64,000 nt of DNA, from the NCBI GenBank assembly GCA_965228625.1, contig OZ245829.1, positions 3,720,001-3,784,000 on the forward strand. Reading direction: 5' to 3'. The stretch's first letter is position 1; each line of letters opens with the position of its first letter. The notes beneath the pieces were generated by a model. It saw only the letters and a program-made list of their open reading frames with translations. It made no database searches and was not told the origin of the DNA. The position numbers were made by a program, and so were the translations under genes. Positions 26,620 through 36,438 of the stretch are shown piece by piece. The stretch is from UBA2767 sp965228625. Its GTDB lineage: Bacteria > Pseudomonadota > Alphaproteobacteria > Rhizobiales > Methyloligellaceae.

Positions 26620-27927
26620 ATGCCGTCTTCCAATGATCGCGATGGACGCATGCGACCTGAGGTTCTACGCGGTCGCCATGTGGTTGTAGTCACCCCCGTC
26701 TCGCTCGATGCCGACAGTCGCACCCGCAAACAGGTGATGTCACTGCTCCGCTGGGGCGCACAGGTGACCGTCCTTGCCGCGGGCCAGGTTGTTCCGGATA
26801 ACAATCTCGTTGCAAACCGCGGAACGCGGGCGAGCACGGTCGTTGTTCCGGCAAAGAGCAGACCGAAATGGATCGCAGACGCATGGGCCTGGGTGCGGCA
26901 GACGAAAACCCCTGCAATCTTCCTGTTACCCGTGTTCGGAGCCTGGTTGGTTCATTTCTCCTGGCGAACGTTTGTCGGCGCCTATCGGAAGATCCCGAGA
27001 CGGGCCGATCTCTACATCCTGCACGAATTCGGGCATTTTCCCGCGGTTGCGCGAGCCGCCGGCGACCGGCCGATCATCTATGACGCCCATGACTTTTACA
27101 CGGCGATTGAACCTGAAGAGCAAACCGGCTCGTTCGATCGCCACCTGCTTACGCCGTTCAACAAGAGGCTTGAGCGCCGATGCGTCGCGCGGGCTGATGC
27201 GGTCTTGACCGTCAGTCCCGGATTGGCTCGGCTGTATTCTGACGCCTATGGCAAGACACCGGTGGTGGTGCGCAATTGCCACGACGACCGACTGGATGCG
27301 AGCGGCGTTACCGGCCTCAGGGCGCGTCTGAGACTTTCAGCGGAAAAGTTCGTCATTGTCATTGTCGGAAACTGGAAGGCCGGTCAGGAGTTTGATCCGT
27401 TGTTACGGATCCTGGGATCCGGCCACGAAAACGTGCACCTTGCTCTTGTCGGCAGCGGATACCATCGTCTCGAACCTGCAATCAACTCCCTGAAACTCAA
27501 GGGCCGCGTACACAGGCTCGGGCGAATGCCGCCCGCCGAAATCGTGCCGTTGCTGACGGGGGCGAACGTCGCCGCGGTCGTGTACTACGCGAGGTCCGAA
27601 AACTACCGGCGTGCTTTGCCGAACGGCTTCTTTCAGAGTGTTGCGGCCGGCCTCCCGGTTCTTTACCCGAACCTCCCCGAGATCCGGGCCATCGCCGAGC
27701 AGGGCGACTTCGGTCTGATGGTCGACTGGTCGAATGAGGCGGATATCGCGGCGGCGATCGAGACGATTTCGGAGCAGACGCGGCGGTTTGATCAGCTTCG
27801 CGCAAATGCCGAAAAGGCTGCGTTAGCGCTCTCGTGGGAGAAAGAAGAGCGGGTCCTGGCGAGCGTCTTGTCGGCCTGTCTCGAGAGCGCCGAGCCTGCG
27901 GAAGCGGGAAGCGCAACTAACAGTTGA
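26620..27927 (+). CDS. GT4-family glycosyltransferase
   Basis: 435 aa from ATG 26620 (MPSSNDRDGRM); an upstream TTG at 26563 is less credible. YDAHDFYTAIEPEEQTG near 160-176 and ALPNGFFQSVAAGLPVLYPN near 347-366 are typical of the GT-B GT4 fold. Its layout (a DAHDFY or DSHELE block followed by ADAVLTVS) matches the preceding glycosyltransferase, so the two are related and may add successive residues. Last gene of the plus-strand decoration set. No membrane segment in the C-terminal half; one hydrophobic stretch near 94-112 (IFLLPVFGAWLVHF). Confidence 0.77.
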   Translation: MPSSNDRDGRMRPEVLRGRHVVVVTPVSLDADSRTRKQVMSLLRWGAQVTVLAAGQVVPDNNLVANRGTRASTVVVPAKSRPKWIADAWAWVRQTKTPAIFLLPVFGAWLVHFSWRTFVGAYRKIPRRADLYILHEFGHFPAVARAAGDRPIIYDAHDFYTAIEPEEQTGSFDRHLLTPFNKRLERRCVARADAVLTVSPGLARLYSDAYGKTPVVVRNCHDDRLDASGVTGLRARLRLSAEKFVIVIVGNWKAGQEFDPLLRILGSGHENVHLALVGSGYHRLEPAINSLKLKGRVHRLGRMPPAEIVPLLTGANVAAVVYYARSENYRRALPNGFFQSVAAGLPVLYPNLPEIRAIAEQGDFGLMVDWSNEADIAAAIETISEQTRRFDQLRANAEKAALALSWEKEERVLASVLSACLESAEPAEAGSATNS

Positions 27928-28029
27928 CCGGTCAATCAAACCGATGTGCGCCGAATGTGGCGGTTGTGTTACAAAGTCGGGTCCTGAAACCGCAGCCACG
28001 TGCTCCTTGCGAGGTAAGTTGCTGAATTC

Positions 28030-29991
28030 ATGTGTGGAATTGCAGGAATAGTCAGTTTGAGCGGAGAACCGCAGCCGCATATCGGCGGCCAACTCGCGGT
28101 CATGAGCCGGCTGTTGGCGCATCGCGGCCCCGACGGCGAGGGCCTGTGGTGGACGAACGACCGCAGAGCAGGTTTCGCGCATCGGCGTCTTTCGATCATT
28201 GATCTATCGGAGACTGGCGACCAGCCCATGATCGCCCCGGGCGGCGCCGTGATCGTCCATAACGGCGAAGTCTACAACTATGTCGAACTCCGCGACGCAC
28301 TATCGGGCGGTTGGCGTTTCAGGGGAACGTCCGATACGGAAACGATCCTCGCGGCCTATGACAAGTACGGCGACGATTTCGTTGACCACCTCCGCGGCAT
28401 GTTTGCTTCGGCAATCTGGGATCCGAAGGATCAGCGCCTGATCGCCGTGCGCGACCGCTTCGGCATCAAACCGTTTTACTACGCGGTGGTTGGCGACCGG
28501 TTCCTTTTCGCATCGGAAGCCAAGGCGCTCGTTCCGTTTCTTGAGAAGATCGAGACCGACAACGACGCACTGGCGCAGTATCTGGTTTTTCAATACGGCA
28601 TTGACGACGCGACCCTGTTTTCCGGTATCCGCGAGCTCATGCCGGGCCACATGCTCACCGTCGAGCGCGGTCAGGTGAATGTGCGGCGCTACTGGGACAT
28701 CAACTACAAGATCGACTGGGACCACAAGCAGCGCTATTTCCACAACAGGTTGCGCGAACTGATGGACGATTCCATCGCGGTTCATCTGCGCAGCGACGTC
28801 CCCGTCGGCGGATACATGTCGGGCGGAATAGACTCCAGCCTGGTTTCAATTCTGGCGGCGCGGCACGATCCCCGCAGCCGCGATTTCTTCCACGGAAAGT
28901 TCTCGGCCTATGGCGGCTATGATGAAAGCCGTTACGCGGAGGCCGGCGCAAGTGCCGCCCAGGGCACGCTGCATCAGATCGATATCACTGCGTCGGACTT
29001 CATCAAGAACATCGAAGACGTCGTCTATCATCTCGATTTCCCGGTGGCCGGCCCAGGGTCGTTTCCGCAATTCATGGTGTCGCGGCTCGCCGCGGAGCAC
29101 GTCAAGGTGGTCCTCGGCGGACAGGGCGGAGATGAGATCTTCGGTGGGTACGCCCGCTATCTGCTCGCCTATTTCGAACAGTGCATCAAGGCGGCGATCG
29201 ACGACACCTACAAGCACGGCAATTTCGTCGTTACGATCGAGTCGATCATACCCAACCTGACGACGCTTCAGGAATACAAGCCTCTGATCCGCAAATTCTG
29301 GGCCGACGGCCTGTTCGGTGAGCTCGACGAGCGCTATTTCCGCCTGATCGACCGTTCCAGCGACATGCAGCAGGAGGTCGACTGGGATGGGCTCGACCGG
29401 AACCGGGTGTTCGAACAATTCCGGGCCTTGTTCAACAACGCCGAGAATGTCCGCAAAGAGGCTTACTTCGACAAGATGACCCATTTCGACTTCAAGTGCC
29501 TGCTGCCGGCGTTGCTGCATGTGGAGGATCGCATGGGGATGGCGCATGGGCTGGAGAGCCGTGTGCCGTTTCTCGATCATCCTCTTGTCGAGTTCGTGGC
29601 CACCGTGCCCGCCGACGTCAAGTTCCAGGACGGCGTCATGAAGCACATGCTCAAGGACACCTTCAAAGACGCCATTCCGGCCCAGATCGCCGAACGTCGC
29701 GACAAGATGGGTTTCCCGGTGCCGCTTCAGGAGTGGTTCTCGGACGGATTGCAGGACTTCGTGATGGATATCTTTTCGAGCGAGGCGGCGCGGTCGAGAC
29801 CATTCCTGCGCAGTTCCGAGGTCATGCACGCGGTCGGGAACGAGGCGCGATTCTCGAGAAAGACGTGGGGGCTGCTCAATCTGGAGATCTGGCACCGTCG
29901 CTTCCAGGACCGGAGTTCCGAATGGCGGGCCATGGCAGAGAACGCGCCAGGCGAAGCGACAAAAGCGCCCGAGCATGCCGCCGCACCTTGA
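28030..29991 (+). CDS. Asparagine synthase-type glutamine amidotransferase (WbmE-like)
   Basis: 653 aa. It starts MCGIAGI, giving the N-terminal nucleophile Cys after Met removal, so an intact class II glutaminase domain covers about 1-200. The synthase PP-loop SGGIDSS lies near 262-268, with LGGQGGDEIFGGY near 360-372. Such enzymes in O-antigen loci amidate the carboxyl of uronic acids. The next three genes are SDR sugar enzymes, an arrangement I recall from the Bordetella wbmE-F-G-H O-antigen genes. Inferred role: making the uronamide form of a 2,3-diacetamido-uronic acid. It is about 38% longer gap-wise (112 bases) from the next gene than the SDRs are from each other. Confidence 0.8.
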   Translation: MCGIAGIVSLSGEPQPHIGGQLAVMSRLLAHRGPDGEGLWWTNDRRAGFAHRRLSIIDLSETGDQPMIAPGGAVIVHNGEVYNYVELRDALSGGWRFRGTSDTETILAAYDKYGDDFVDHLRGMFASAIWDPKDQRLIAVRDRFGIKPFYYAVVGDRFLFASEAKALVPFLEKIETDNDALAQYLVFQYGIDDATLFSGIRELMPGHMLTVERGQVNVRRYWDINYKIDWDHKQRYFHNRLRELMDDSIAVHLRSDVPVGGYMSGGIDSSLVSILAARHDPRSRDFFHGKFSAYGGYDESRYAEAGASAAQGTLHQIDITASDFIKNIEDVVYHLDFPVAGPGSFPQFMVSRLAAEHVKVVLGGQGGDEIFGGYARYLLAYFEQCIKAAIDDTYKHGNFVVTIESIIPNLTTLQEYKPLIRKFWADGLFGELDERYFRLIDRSSDMQQEVDWDGLDRNRVFEQFRALFNNAENVRKEAYFDKMTHFDFKCLLPALLHVEDRMGMAHGLESRVPFLDHPLVEFVATVPADVKFQDGVMKHMLKDTFKDAIPAQIAERRDKMGFPVPLQEWFSDGLQDFVMDIFSSEAARSRPFLRSSEVMHAVGNEARFSRKTWGLLNLEIWHRRFQDRSSEWRAMAENAPGEATKAPEHAAAP

Positions 29992-30103
29992 TCGCAGCAC
30001 GCAACCGGGGCTATGCAACGTCGCCCGCCATCGTGCGGGCCGGGGCTGACCTTCGTATTTCGGCCCCGTCACTTCACACCTGCAAATTCGCGAAGGCGAT
30101 CGA

Positions 30104-31045
30104 ATGAAAGTCTTTATCACCGGCGGTTGCGGACAGATCGGCTCACACGTTGCCGAATTGCATCTTGCGCGCGGCGACCAGATTCTCGCCATCGACAACT
30201 TTGAAACCGGCCGGCGCCTTCATCTGCCGGACTCGCATGACGCGCTCACCTTCGTTGAAGGCTCAATCACCGACAAGGCGTTGGTTGACCAGCTCATTGG
30301 CGACTTCAAGCCCGATGTGCTGATTCACACGGCCGCCTCCTACAAGGACCCGGACGACTGGACCAACGACATGCTGACCAACGGTGTCGGCGGCGTGAAC
30401 CTCATCAAGGCGGCGGACGCCAACAAGGTGTCGCGCTTCGTCTATTTCCAGACGGCGCTCACTTACGGGGTCAAGCCGCATGAGCATCCGATCACGCTGA
30501 ACCACCCGAAAAATCCGGGCAATTCGAGCTACGCGATCTCCAAGACGACGACGGAGGACTATCTTGAGCTCTCCGGTCTCGACTATGTGACGTTCCGTCT
30601 GGCGAATGTCGTCGGCCCGCGCAACGTCTCGGGCCCCGTGCCGATTTTCTTCGAGCGGCTCAAGGCGGGGAAGCAGTGTTTCGTGACGCCGGCGCGGCGC
30701 GATTTCGTGTTCGTGAAGGATCTTGCGCGCACCGTCGTCAAGGCCGCCGACGGGACCGGACACGGCGCCTATCACTTCTCGTCCGGAAAGGACATTGCCA
30801 TCATCGAGCTCTACGATGCGATGGTCCAGGCCCTGAAGCTCAACGACTATCCCGATCCGGACAAGCGCCCCTTGGCGGAAGACGACGCGCCTTCCATCCT
30901 GCTCGACCCGTCGCGGACCTTTGCCGATTTCGGGGACATCGCATTCACGCCGCTGGACCAGACCGTCGCCGAGGCCGTCGCCTACTACGAGCAGTTCGGC
31001 GTGCACGGTGGTTATACCCATCTTAAGCACGACGAGGCGAAATGA
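30104..31045 (+). CDS. NAD-dependent nucleotide-sugar epimerase/dehydratase (SDR), copy 1
   Basis: 313 aa, extended SDR. The NAD motif GGCGQIGSH lies at 7-15 and the active site is FQTALTYG with Tyr/Lys in SYAISK near 146-151. It carries HTAASYKDPDDW, shared almost exactly with the next gene, so the two are close paralogues. Its stop overlaps the ATG of that gene by 4 bases. By analogy with Bordetella WbmG/WbmH it probably epimerises a UDP-diacetamido-uronic acid; no substrate residue proves this. Confidence 0.75.
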   Translation: MKVFITGGCGQIGSHVAELHLARGDQILAIDNFETGRRLHLPDSHDALTFVEGSITDKALVDQLIGDFKPDVLIHTAASYKDPDDWTNDMLTNGVGGVNLIKAADANKVSRFVYFQTALTYGVKPHEHPITLNHPKNPGNSSYAISKTTTEDYLELSGLDYVTFRLANVVGPRNVSGPVPIFFERLKAGKQCFVTPARRDFVFVKDLARTVVKAADGTGHGAYHFSSGKDIAIIELYDAMVQALKLNDYPDPDKRPLAEDDAPSILLDPSRTFADFGDIAFTPLDQTVAEAVAYYEQFGVHGGYTHLKHDEAK

Positions 31046-31995
31046 GCGCCGCGATGCGCGTCCTGATAACGGGCGGCGCCGGGTGCCTCGGGTCCAATCT
31101 TGCCGAACGCTATCTCGACCAAGGGCATCAGGTGCTCGTGTTCGACAACTTCGCGACCGGTCCTCGCGAAGTCTTGGCCGAGGGTGTGGCGGGCTTGACG
31201 GTTGTCGAGGGTACGATTGCCGACCAGGGCCTGGTCGACCGGGCATTCGCCGACTTTCACCCCACACACGTCGTCCATTCCGCCGCGGCCTACAAGGATC
31301 CGGATGACTGGGAGGAGGACACCGCCACGAATGTTGCCGGAACCATCCATCTCGTCGACGCGTCGCGGCGTCATCAGGTCCGGCGCTTCGTCAATTTTCA
31401 GACGGCGCTCTGCTACGGTGTGCCCGACGAGGTTCCGATACCGGTCGCCCACCCCTGCCGGCCCGTGACGAGCTACGGCATATCCAAGGTGGCCGGTGAG
31501 CAATACGTCGCATTGTCCGGACTGCCATATGTGTCCCTGCGGCTTGCAAGCGTCATCGGGCCCAGATTGTCGATCGGCGCGATTCCGACCTTCTATACCC
31601 GGCTCAAGGACAACAAGCCGTGTTTTTGCACGACCGCGGTGCGCGACTTTCTCGATATCGAGGATTTCTTTGCCCTGATGGACGCGGTTATGGCCGACGA
31701 TGCGGCAACCGGCATCTATAATGCCGGGCCAGGTGTCGGACATTCGATCAAGGACGTGTTCGACGCGGTCGTTTCCTATCTCGATGTCAAGCTTGCGGAG
31801 CCGGTCGACGTCCGTCCCGTCGGCGCGGACGACATTGAGGAGGTCGTTCTCGATCCGTCGGCGACAGAGGCCGATTTCGGCTGGAGGGCGCGCGTTTCCT
31901 TTCAGGAGTCGGTCGTGAAGATGCTTCGCTGGTACGACGCACACGGCGTCAGCGCGATATATTCTCACCTCAAATCGCCACCACCGGCTTCCTGA
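31042..31995 (+). CDS. NAD-dependent nucleotide-sugar epimerase/dehydratase (SDR), copy 2
   Basis: 317 aa. GGAGCLGSN near 10-18, HSAAAYKDPDDW near 77-88, FQTALCYG and the SYGISK Tyr-Lys pair near 151-156. It looks like a tandem duplicate of the preceding SDR that has since diverged, and is translationally coupled to it (ATGA). Having two similar epimerases suggests either successive epimerisations or a functional heterodimer. Expected in the cytoplasm, acting on UDP-sugars made by the WbpA/WbpB-D/WbpE enzymes encoded at 38.9-43 kb. Confidence 0.75.
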   Translation: MSAAMRVLITGGAGCLGSNLAERYLDQGHQVLVFDNFATGPREVLAEGVAGLTVVEGTIADQGLVDRAFADFHPTHVVHSAAAYKDPDDWEEDTATNVAGTIHLVDASRRHQVRRFVNFQTALCYGVPDEVPIPVAHPCRPVTSYGISKVAGEQYVALSGLPYVSLRLASVIGPRLSIGAIPTFYTRLKDNKPCFCTTAVRDFLDIEDFFALMDAVMADDAATGIYNAGPGVGHSIKDVFDAVVSYLDVKLAEPVDVRPVGADDIEEVVLDPSATEADFGWRARVSFQESVVKMLRWYDAHGVSAIYSHLKSPPPAS

Positions 31996-32019
31996 CGCGG
32001 AAGCGCAACGCTGAGGACG

Positions 32020-33090
32020 ATGACAATGGAAATGCCGTCCCTGTCCGGTGCCCGGATCGCGATTGTGGGTGGTGCGGGTTTCGTGGGTTCGAATCTCTCG
32101 CACCGGCTTCTGCAGGATGATGCAAAAGCGATCACGATCGTCGACAACCTGCTTTCGGCCGACGCCTCCAATGTTCCCGATGACGCCCGTGTGCGGTTTG
32201 TCGAAGGCACGATCACCGATGACGCCGTGCTCGGCGAACTCAAGGACGATCTGGACGTCGTGTTTCACCTCGCCTGCTTTCACGGGAACCAGTCGTCGAT
32301 CGCCGATCCTTTGGCAGACCACCGCAATAACGCCCTGACGAGCCTGAAACTGTTCGAGCACCTGAAAGGACTGTCCGGTCTGACGAAAGTGGTCTACGCG
32401 GCGGCCGGCTGCGCGGTGGCGAAGAAGACTGCGAACGATCCGGCGGCGACGCCGGAGGACGCGCCGGTCGATCTGTTTCACGACAGCCCCTATTCGATTT
32501 CCAAGCTGGTCGGCGAAATGTACGGGAACTACTACTTTGAACGCCACGACCTGCCGTTTGTGAAGGCGCGTTTCCAGAACGTCTACGGACCGCGTGAGGT
32601 TCTCGGCGCCGGGCGCTGGCGCGGCACACCGCATACTGTATGGCGCAACGTAACGCCGACGTTCATCTTCCGTGCGCTCCATGGCGAGGCGCTGCCGCTC
32701 ATCAATGGCGGGCAGGACGGCCGCGATTTCATTTTCGTCGAGGACCTCGTCGAGGGACTGATCCGGATGGCGGTGAACGGCGAGCCGGGCGAGGCCTATA
32801 ATCTCGCAAGCGGGAAGGAGACGCGCATCCTGGATCTCGCCAACACGATCAACGAGCTCGCGGGCAACAAGACGCCTGCCGCCATCGAACCTCCGCGCGA
32901 CTGGGACCGCTCGGGACGTCGCTACGGCGATCCTTTCAAGTCGCAGAAGAAGCTTGGCTTTGCGGCCGGTACCGGACTGAGCGACGGTCTTGCCCGCACG
33001 ATCGCCTGGACCAACGACAATCTCGAGACGATCAAGACGTGCATGGCACAACATGCCGACCACGTGCCGGAGGTCCGCAAGTATCTGTAG
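32020..33090 (+). CDS. NAD-dependent nucleotide-sugar epimerase (SDR, WbmF-like)
   Basis: 356 aa; ATG at 32020 or, with GAGG nine bases upstream, ATG at 32026. GGAGFVGSN near 17-25, Tyr-Lys of the active site in SPYSISK near 158-164, and ARFQNVYGPRE near 186-196, typical of UDP-glucose/UDP-GlcNAc 4-epimerase relatives. It is the third SDR in a row but not a close copy of the other two. Together with the AsnB-type gene the order matches the Bordetella wbmE-H set as I recall it. Likely a 4-epimerase making the galacto form of the diamino-uronic acid. Confidence 0.75.
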   Translation: MTMEMPSLSGARIAIVGGAGFVGSNLSHRLLQDDAKAITIVDNLLSADASNVPDDARVRFVEGTITDDAVLGELKDDLDVVFHLACFHGNQSSIADPLADHRNNALTSLKLFEHLKGLSGLTKVVYAAAGCAVAKKTANDPAATPEDAPVDLFHDSPYSISKLVGEMYGNYYFERHDLPFVKARFQNVYGPREVLGAGRWRGTPHTVWRNVTPTFIFRALHGEALPLINGGQDGRDFIFVEDLVEGLIRMAVNGEPGEAYNLASGKETRILDLANTINELAGNKTPAAIEPPRDWDRSGRRYGDPFKSQKKLGFAAGTGLSDGLARTIAWTNDNLETIKTCMAQHADHVPEVRKYL

Positions 33091-33103
33091 GCGCGGAGCG
33101 CGT

Positions 33104-33943
33104 CTACTTGACCAATCTGCAATACAGATCGAGGCCGATGAACGGTCCGAGGTATTTGCAAAGCCGCTCTCTGGGGAATCTCCTGAACGGGCCTTCGGCG
33201 CCGATGTTCTCGGCTTGAATTCGTACATCCGAGAACGCGCCGCAAAGTCTCCCGAGCTCGGACTTCGTTACAAATTCAGTCTGCGGAGCCGCCGTGCCGT
33301 CCGTGCTTGCGTCATAGCGGCCGCGCGCAGCCTCGTTCTCCGAACGCGGCTCATAGGCGACAAATGGGCCGGCAAATTTCCGAATCGCCGTCGACAAGGG
33401 CTCCTGCACGAACTGACGGTAAGAGGCGGCATTGTAGACCATGATGCATGCTTCACCGCCGTCCCTGAGCAGACCGTGTACGGCATTGATGGCCGCCGGA
33501 AGATTGCCTGTGTGATGCAGACATCCAATGGCGATGATCCAGTCGAATGTTCCCGCTTCAAATGGCGGCGCGAGAATGTTGCCCTGCCGGGTGACGGCGT
33601 CGGCAACGCCTGCCATGTTGCACCGGTGCTCGGCCATCGCCACCGGTCCGGCAGCAATGTCGAGGCCACTGAACCTGGCGCCTGCGTCGATTATCTTTTG
33701 GGTAACGGAGCCGTATCCCAGACCGACCTCAAGGACGCGCTTGTCCTTCAAATCCGGGAACGGGAGATACTTGTAAAGGTAAGGGTAGAAACCGAAGAAC
33801 CCGTCATCAAACTTCCGCAGGCTTTCGAAGGAATGGTCCTTTATGCCCAACTGCCGGGCAAGTTGCGAACCACACAATTCATCCCAGAACGCTGCATTCG
33901 CGGCGTCGACTGTGTCTTGAACCTGTTTGTCAGAGGCGGTCAT
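33104..33943 (-). CDS. Class I SAM-dependent methyltransferase
   Basis: 279 aa. Motif I is VLEVGLGYGSVTQKI near 70-84, the acidic residue follows in FSGLDIA, and WIIAIGCLHHTGN near 135-147 is motif II as found in UbiE/Coq5-like enzymes. It is convergent with the SDR operon (13-base gap) and heads toward it from the wzm/wzt side. Together with the methyltransferase at 35442 it lies downstream of the exporter. Methylation of a sugar or of the chain end, which some Wzt C-terminal domains recognise, is a possible role. Confidence 0.7.
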   Translation of the reverse strand: MTASDKQVQDTVDAANAAFWDELCGSQLARQLGIKDHSFESLRKFDDGFFGFYPYLYKYLPFPDLKDKRVLEVGLGYGSVTQKIIDAGARFSGLDIAAGPVAMAEHRCNMAGVADAVTRQGNILAPPFEAGTFDWIIAIGCLHHTGNLPAAINAVHGLLRDGGEACIMVYNAASYRQFVQEPLSTAIRKFAGPFVAYEPRSENEAARGRYDASTDGTAAPQTEFVTKSELGRLCGAFSDVRIQAENIGAEGPFRRFPRERLCKYLGPFIGLDLYCRLVK

Positions 33944-33986
33944 CCTTCGCAGACCCCATAGACGCCATGACCTGAGAGCTTACGCG

Positions 33987-35369
33987 TCAGTGTATGTGCT
34001 CTCGTCGCAGCCTTCTCCACACGTATTTGAGCGCGTTCTTGCAGACCTGGTCCAGAAACAGCAACGGACTTGCGATCGGCTTGGGAAATCGATGCGAGAC
34101 AAACTCGATTGCCGCGCCGCGCAGTCTCTGTATGAACAGGAGCACGCGCGTTCTCAGATGCGCCCATTTCGCCCGCCTCTGGTAGCGCTTCTCAAGCTCC
34201 CTGAGCTGGGCTAACTGCCGGGCCATTTCGGCTTCGACTTGCTCCGGCCGGAGGTCGCGCTCTGCCGCCTTGGGCGCAACGTCATGTATGACGTCATCAA
34301 AGTGATTGATGAATGCGTTGTAGGTCCAGCGCGCTGACTTGGCGATTTCCTCATACGCGGTTTCTATGATCTCGCCCGCATGTTTTGAGTCCCGCAAGAC
34401 GGCGACCACCTCGTCCATGTTCGAATGGTCACGCTCCAGCGGCACGTAGTGTCGCCACGGCTTGAGGATGCCCGAATACTCGGCCGGGTACATGATCATG
34501 AGCGTGCGCAGGCTCGCGGCCTCGAAACACCTTGGTGAGATGACGCGAATGACCACCTCGCCATCGCGGCCTTCAAGAAATCGGTCGCGGATATCGTCGA
34601 AGCTTGCGTACGGATGCAGCGCTTCGTAGTCCTCGACATGCAAGTGCACGTCTCCGGAATAATCGACAAAACTTGCACCGGACTCGGTGCCGAGCACCGC
34701 TTTGGAGTTTGCAATGAACTTGACCCAGTTCTCGCCATACATTCGCGATGTCTCGCTGGTCGCGATATCGCATTTCAATCCGTAGCGTTCGGCGTCGCAA
34801 AGGAAACGCTCGCCGATCTGCCATTTCTGCAAGGCAAAAGAGCCGCACCAACCCGGAAGTTTGCGGGCGCGATACGAGACATCTATGGCACGATCGCCAT
34901 ATTCCGGAGTGGGGCGAGCAATGAGGTCCTCGGGTACAAATCCGGTCAGTGTCGGCTCAAAGCGGACCGTGTCAAAATAGCTGTCGCGATAAATCTTTCT
35001 GACGACGTCATCATTTACGACAGTGAAGATGACGGATATGCCCAATCTCTTGATGGTGTCCGTCGTGCGATCCACCCATCGGAACTCGTCCTGTATAAAG
35101 AGGATTTTCGGTCCTTCGAACGCAGCCAGCTTGTCGATAAATGCCGCCGGCAGGTAATGCGGTGTCGAAATCACGATGGAGTAATGAAAGACGATGGCAT
35201 CGAAATTCGTGAGGTCGATGTCGAGCTTGGAGGCGATCACCGAGTCCAGTGCAACGACGTTGTGGCGACTGAAGCGCCGGAACGCATCGATGTGATCGCC
35301 CACGGTGCCGATGTGCCGGGCCGAGTCGGCGCACAGGAGGAGTATGTTCTGTTCTGGCCGAGCCGTCAT
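33987..35369 (-). CDS. CgeB-like glycosyltransferase, paralogue of the protein at 43109-44332
   Basis: 460 aa. The C-terminal half contains VISPRCFEAASLRTLMIM and, later, RHYVPLERDHSNMDEVV, the pattern of a GT-B donor site in CgeB-type family 1 transferases. The same two blocks occur in the protein at 43109-44332 (ISSRHFDAVGTKTCQIL, RHYLAVAPDHSNLEDVI). A basic coiled tail (from about 385) extends it by some 70 residues and could bind membrane. Lies between two methyltransferase genes. Acceptor unknown. Confidence 0.62.
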   Translation of the reverse strand: MTARPEQNILLLCADSARHIGTVGDHIDAFRRFSRHNVVALDSVIASKLDIDLTNFDAIVFHYSIVISTPHYLPAAFIDKLAAFEGPKILFIQDEFRWVDRTTDTIKRLGISVIFTVVNDDVVRKIYRDSYFDTVRFEPTLTGFVPEDLIARPTPEYGDRAIDVSYRARKLPGWCGSFALQKWQIGERFLCDAERYGLKCDIATSETSRMYGENWVKFIANSKAVLGTESGASFVDYSGDVHLHVEDYEALHPYASFDDIRDRFLEGRDGEVVIRVISPRCFEAASLRTLMIMYPAEYSGILKPWRHYVPLERDHSNMDEVVAVLRDSKHAGEIIETAYEEIAKSARWTYNAFINHFDDVIHDVAPKAAERDLRPEQVEAEMARQLAQLRELEKRYQRRAKWAHLRTRVLLFIQRLRGAAIEFVSHRFPKPIASPLLFLDQVCKNALKYVWRRLRREHIH

Positions 35370-35441
35370 CGATCTCTTCGCGCGGACTCGCTCCAGCAGG
35401 TTCGGTACGCCTTGCTTGTCACGAACGTCCGCACGGTGCGC

Positions 35442-36398
35442 TCACGACTTGAGCCGTTCAAGTACGAATCCCTGATCAGGCGAGGGCAGTATTCGGTGCG
35501 TTTTTCGCGCGATGGCCAGATACACGTAAGGCCGCGAGAGCCGGGACTTGAGCCAGTCCGGCATCCCCATGAATTCCGCTGGCGTAATGCCGTGGTTGAT
35601 GAGCAGGGCGCGGACCTCATCTGCCTCGCTGCGTAATTCGTCTGACTCCTCACACGAACGCGGCAATGACATCGTCAAGCTGTACCCGTCCGGTTCCAGG
35701 TATGTAACGTCGAATCCCGCGCCTTCAAGCATGTGCCTGATCATTTCTTCGCTGAAGGCACGAAGATGAACGATGTCGTATTTGCAGCCAAGATGTTTCG
35801 AGTAGAGCAGAAGATTTTCGTCGGCTGGCACGCGGATGGCGGCGAACCCGCCGGGTTTCAGAGCCTCGTTGATGCAAAAGAGCAGGTTGCCGGGATTCAG
35901 GACATGCTCCAAGACGTCGGTGCACGTGATGAAATCGAACTCATCGCAAAACGGCAGGTGTTCGGCGTCGGCCTGCACGCGTCTTGCATCTCCGAGCCCG
36001 GTCAGGGCCTCGAGGTAGTTGGAAGAGATATCCACGACCGTCATTTCCGCGCCCCGGCCGATCAACTCTCTCATCAGGTGGCCCTTGCCCACGCCGAGCT
36101 CGCAGCCCGTCTTGCCGCTCACGTCGCCTAGTGCGATGGCCGTACGCCGGTCCAGTGTCATCGCATATTCCTGCTCCACCATCGGCGATGACAGGTCTTG
36201 CGCGGCGAGCTGTTCGTAGTGGTCTCGATAGCCGAGGCGCAACGGTGTGGATTCGGACTGCATTGCAACGAGAATGCCGTTCTCAATGGACCCCATCCAG
36301 CCGCATGCGGGGCACTTTACGACGTCCCTCTTGCTTCCCTCTTGGGGATATGGCGCAAACGCGCCGATAACCTCACGGCAATCGGGGCAAACGAACAT
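35442..36398 (-). CDS. Zinc-ribbon class I SAM-dependent methyltransferase
   Basis: 318 aa. An N-terminal zinc ribbon is suggested by CPDC at 4-7 and CPAC near 29-32. Motif I is GCELGVGKGHLMREL near 98-112, with TVVDIS as strand 2 and FITCTDVLEHVLNPGNLL near 155-172. The ribbon plus methyltransferase architecture is common in sugar C- or O-methyltransferases of O-antigen loci. It is the gene directly after wzt, 40 bases away, so it is probably cotranscribed with the exporter. It could cap the growing chain before export; this is inference from position. Confidence 0.7.
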   Translation of the reverse strand: MFVCPDCREVIGAFAPYPQEGSKRDVVKCPACGWMGSIENGILVAMQSESTPLRLGYRDHYEQLAAQDLSSPMVEQEYAMTLDRRTAIALGDVSGKTGCELGVGKGHLMRELIGRGAEMTVVDISSNYLEALTGLGDARRVQADAEHLPFCDEFDFITCTDVLEHVLNPGNLLFCINEALKPGGFAAIRVPADENLLLYSKHLGCKYDIVHLRAFSEEMIRHMLEGAGFDVTYLEPDGYSLTMSLPRSCEESDELRSEADEVRALLINHGITPAEFMGMPDWLKSRLSRPYVYLAIARKTHRILPSPDQGFVLERLKS

Positions 36399-36438
36399 GA
36401 CTTGGTCTCCGGCCTGGGGCTTTCACTGGGTTACCGAT

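Noticed and set aside
31012..33228. 738-codon minus-strand frame across the three SDR genes
   Set aside because: It spans three well-supported genes on the other strand and contains only shadow sequence.
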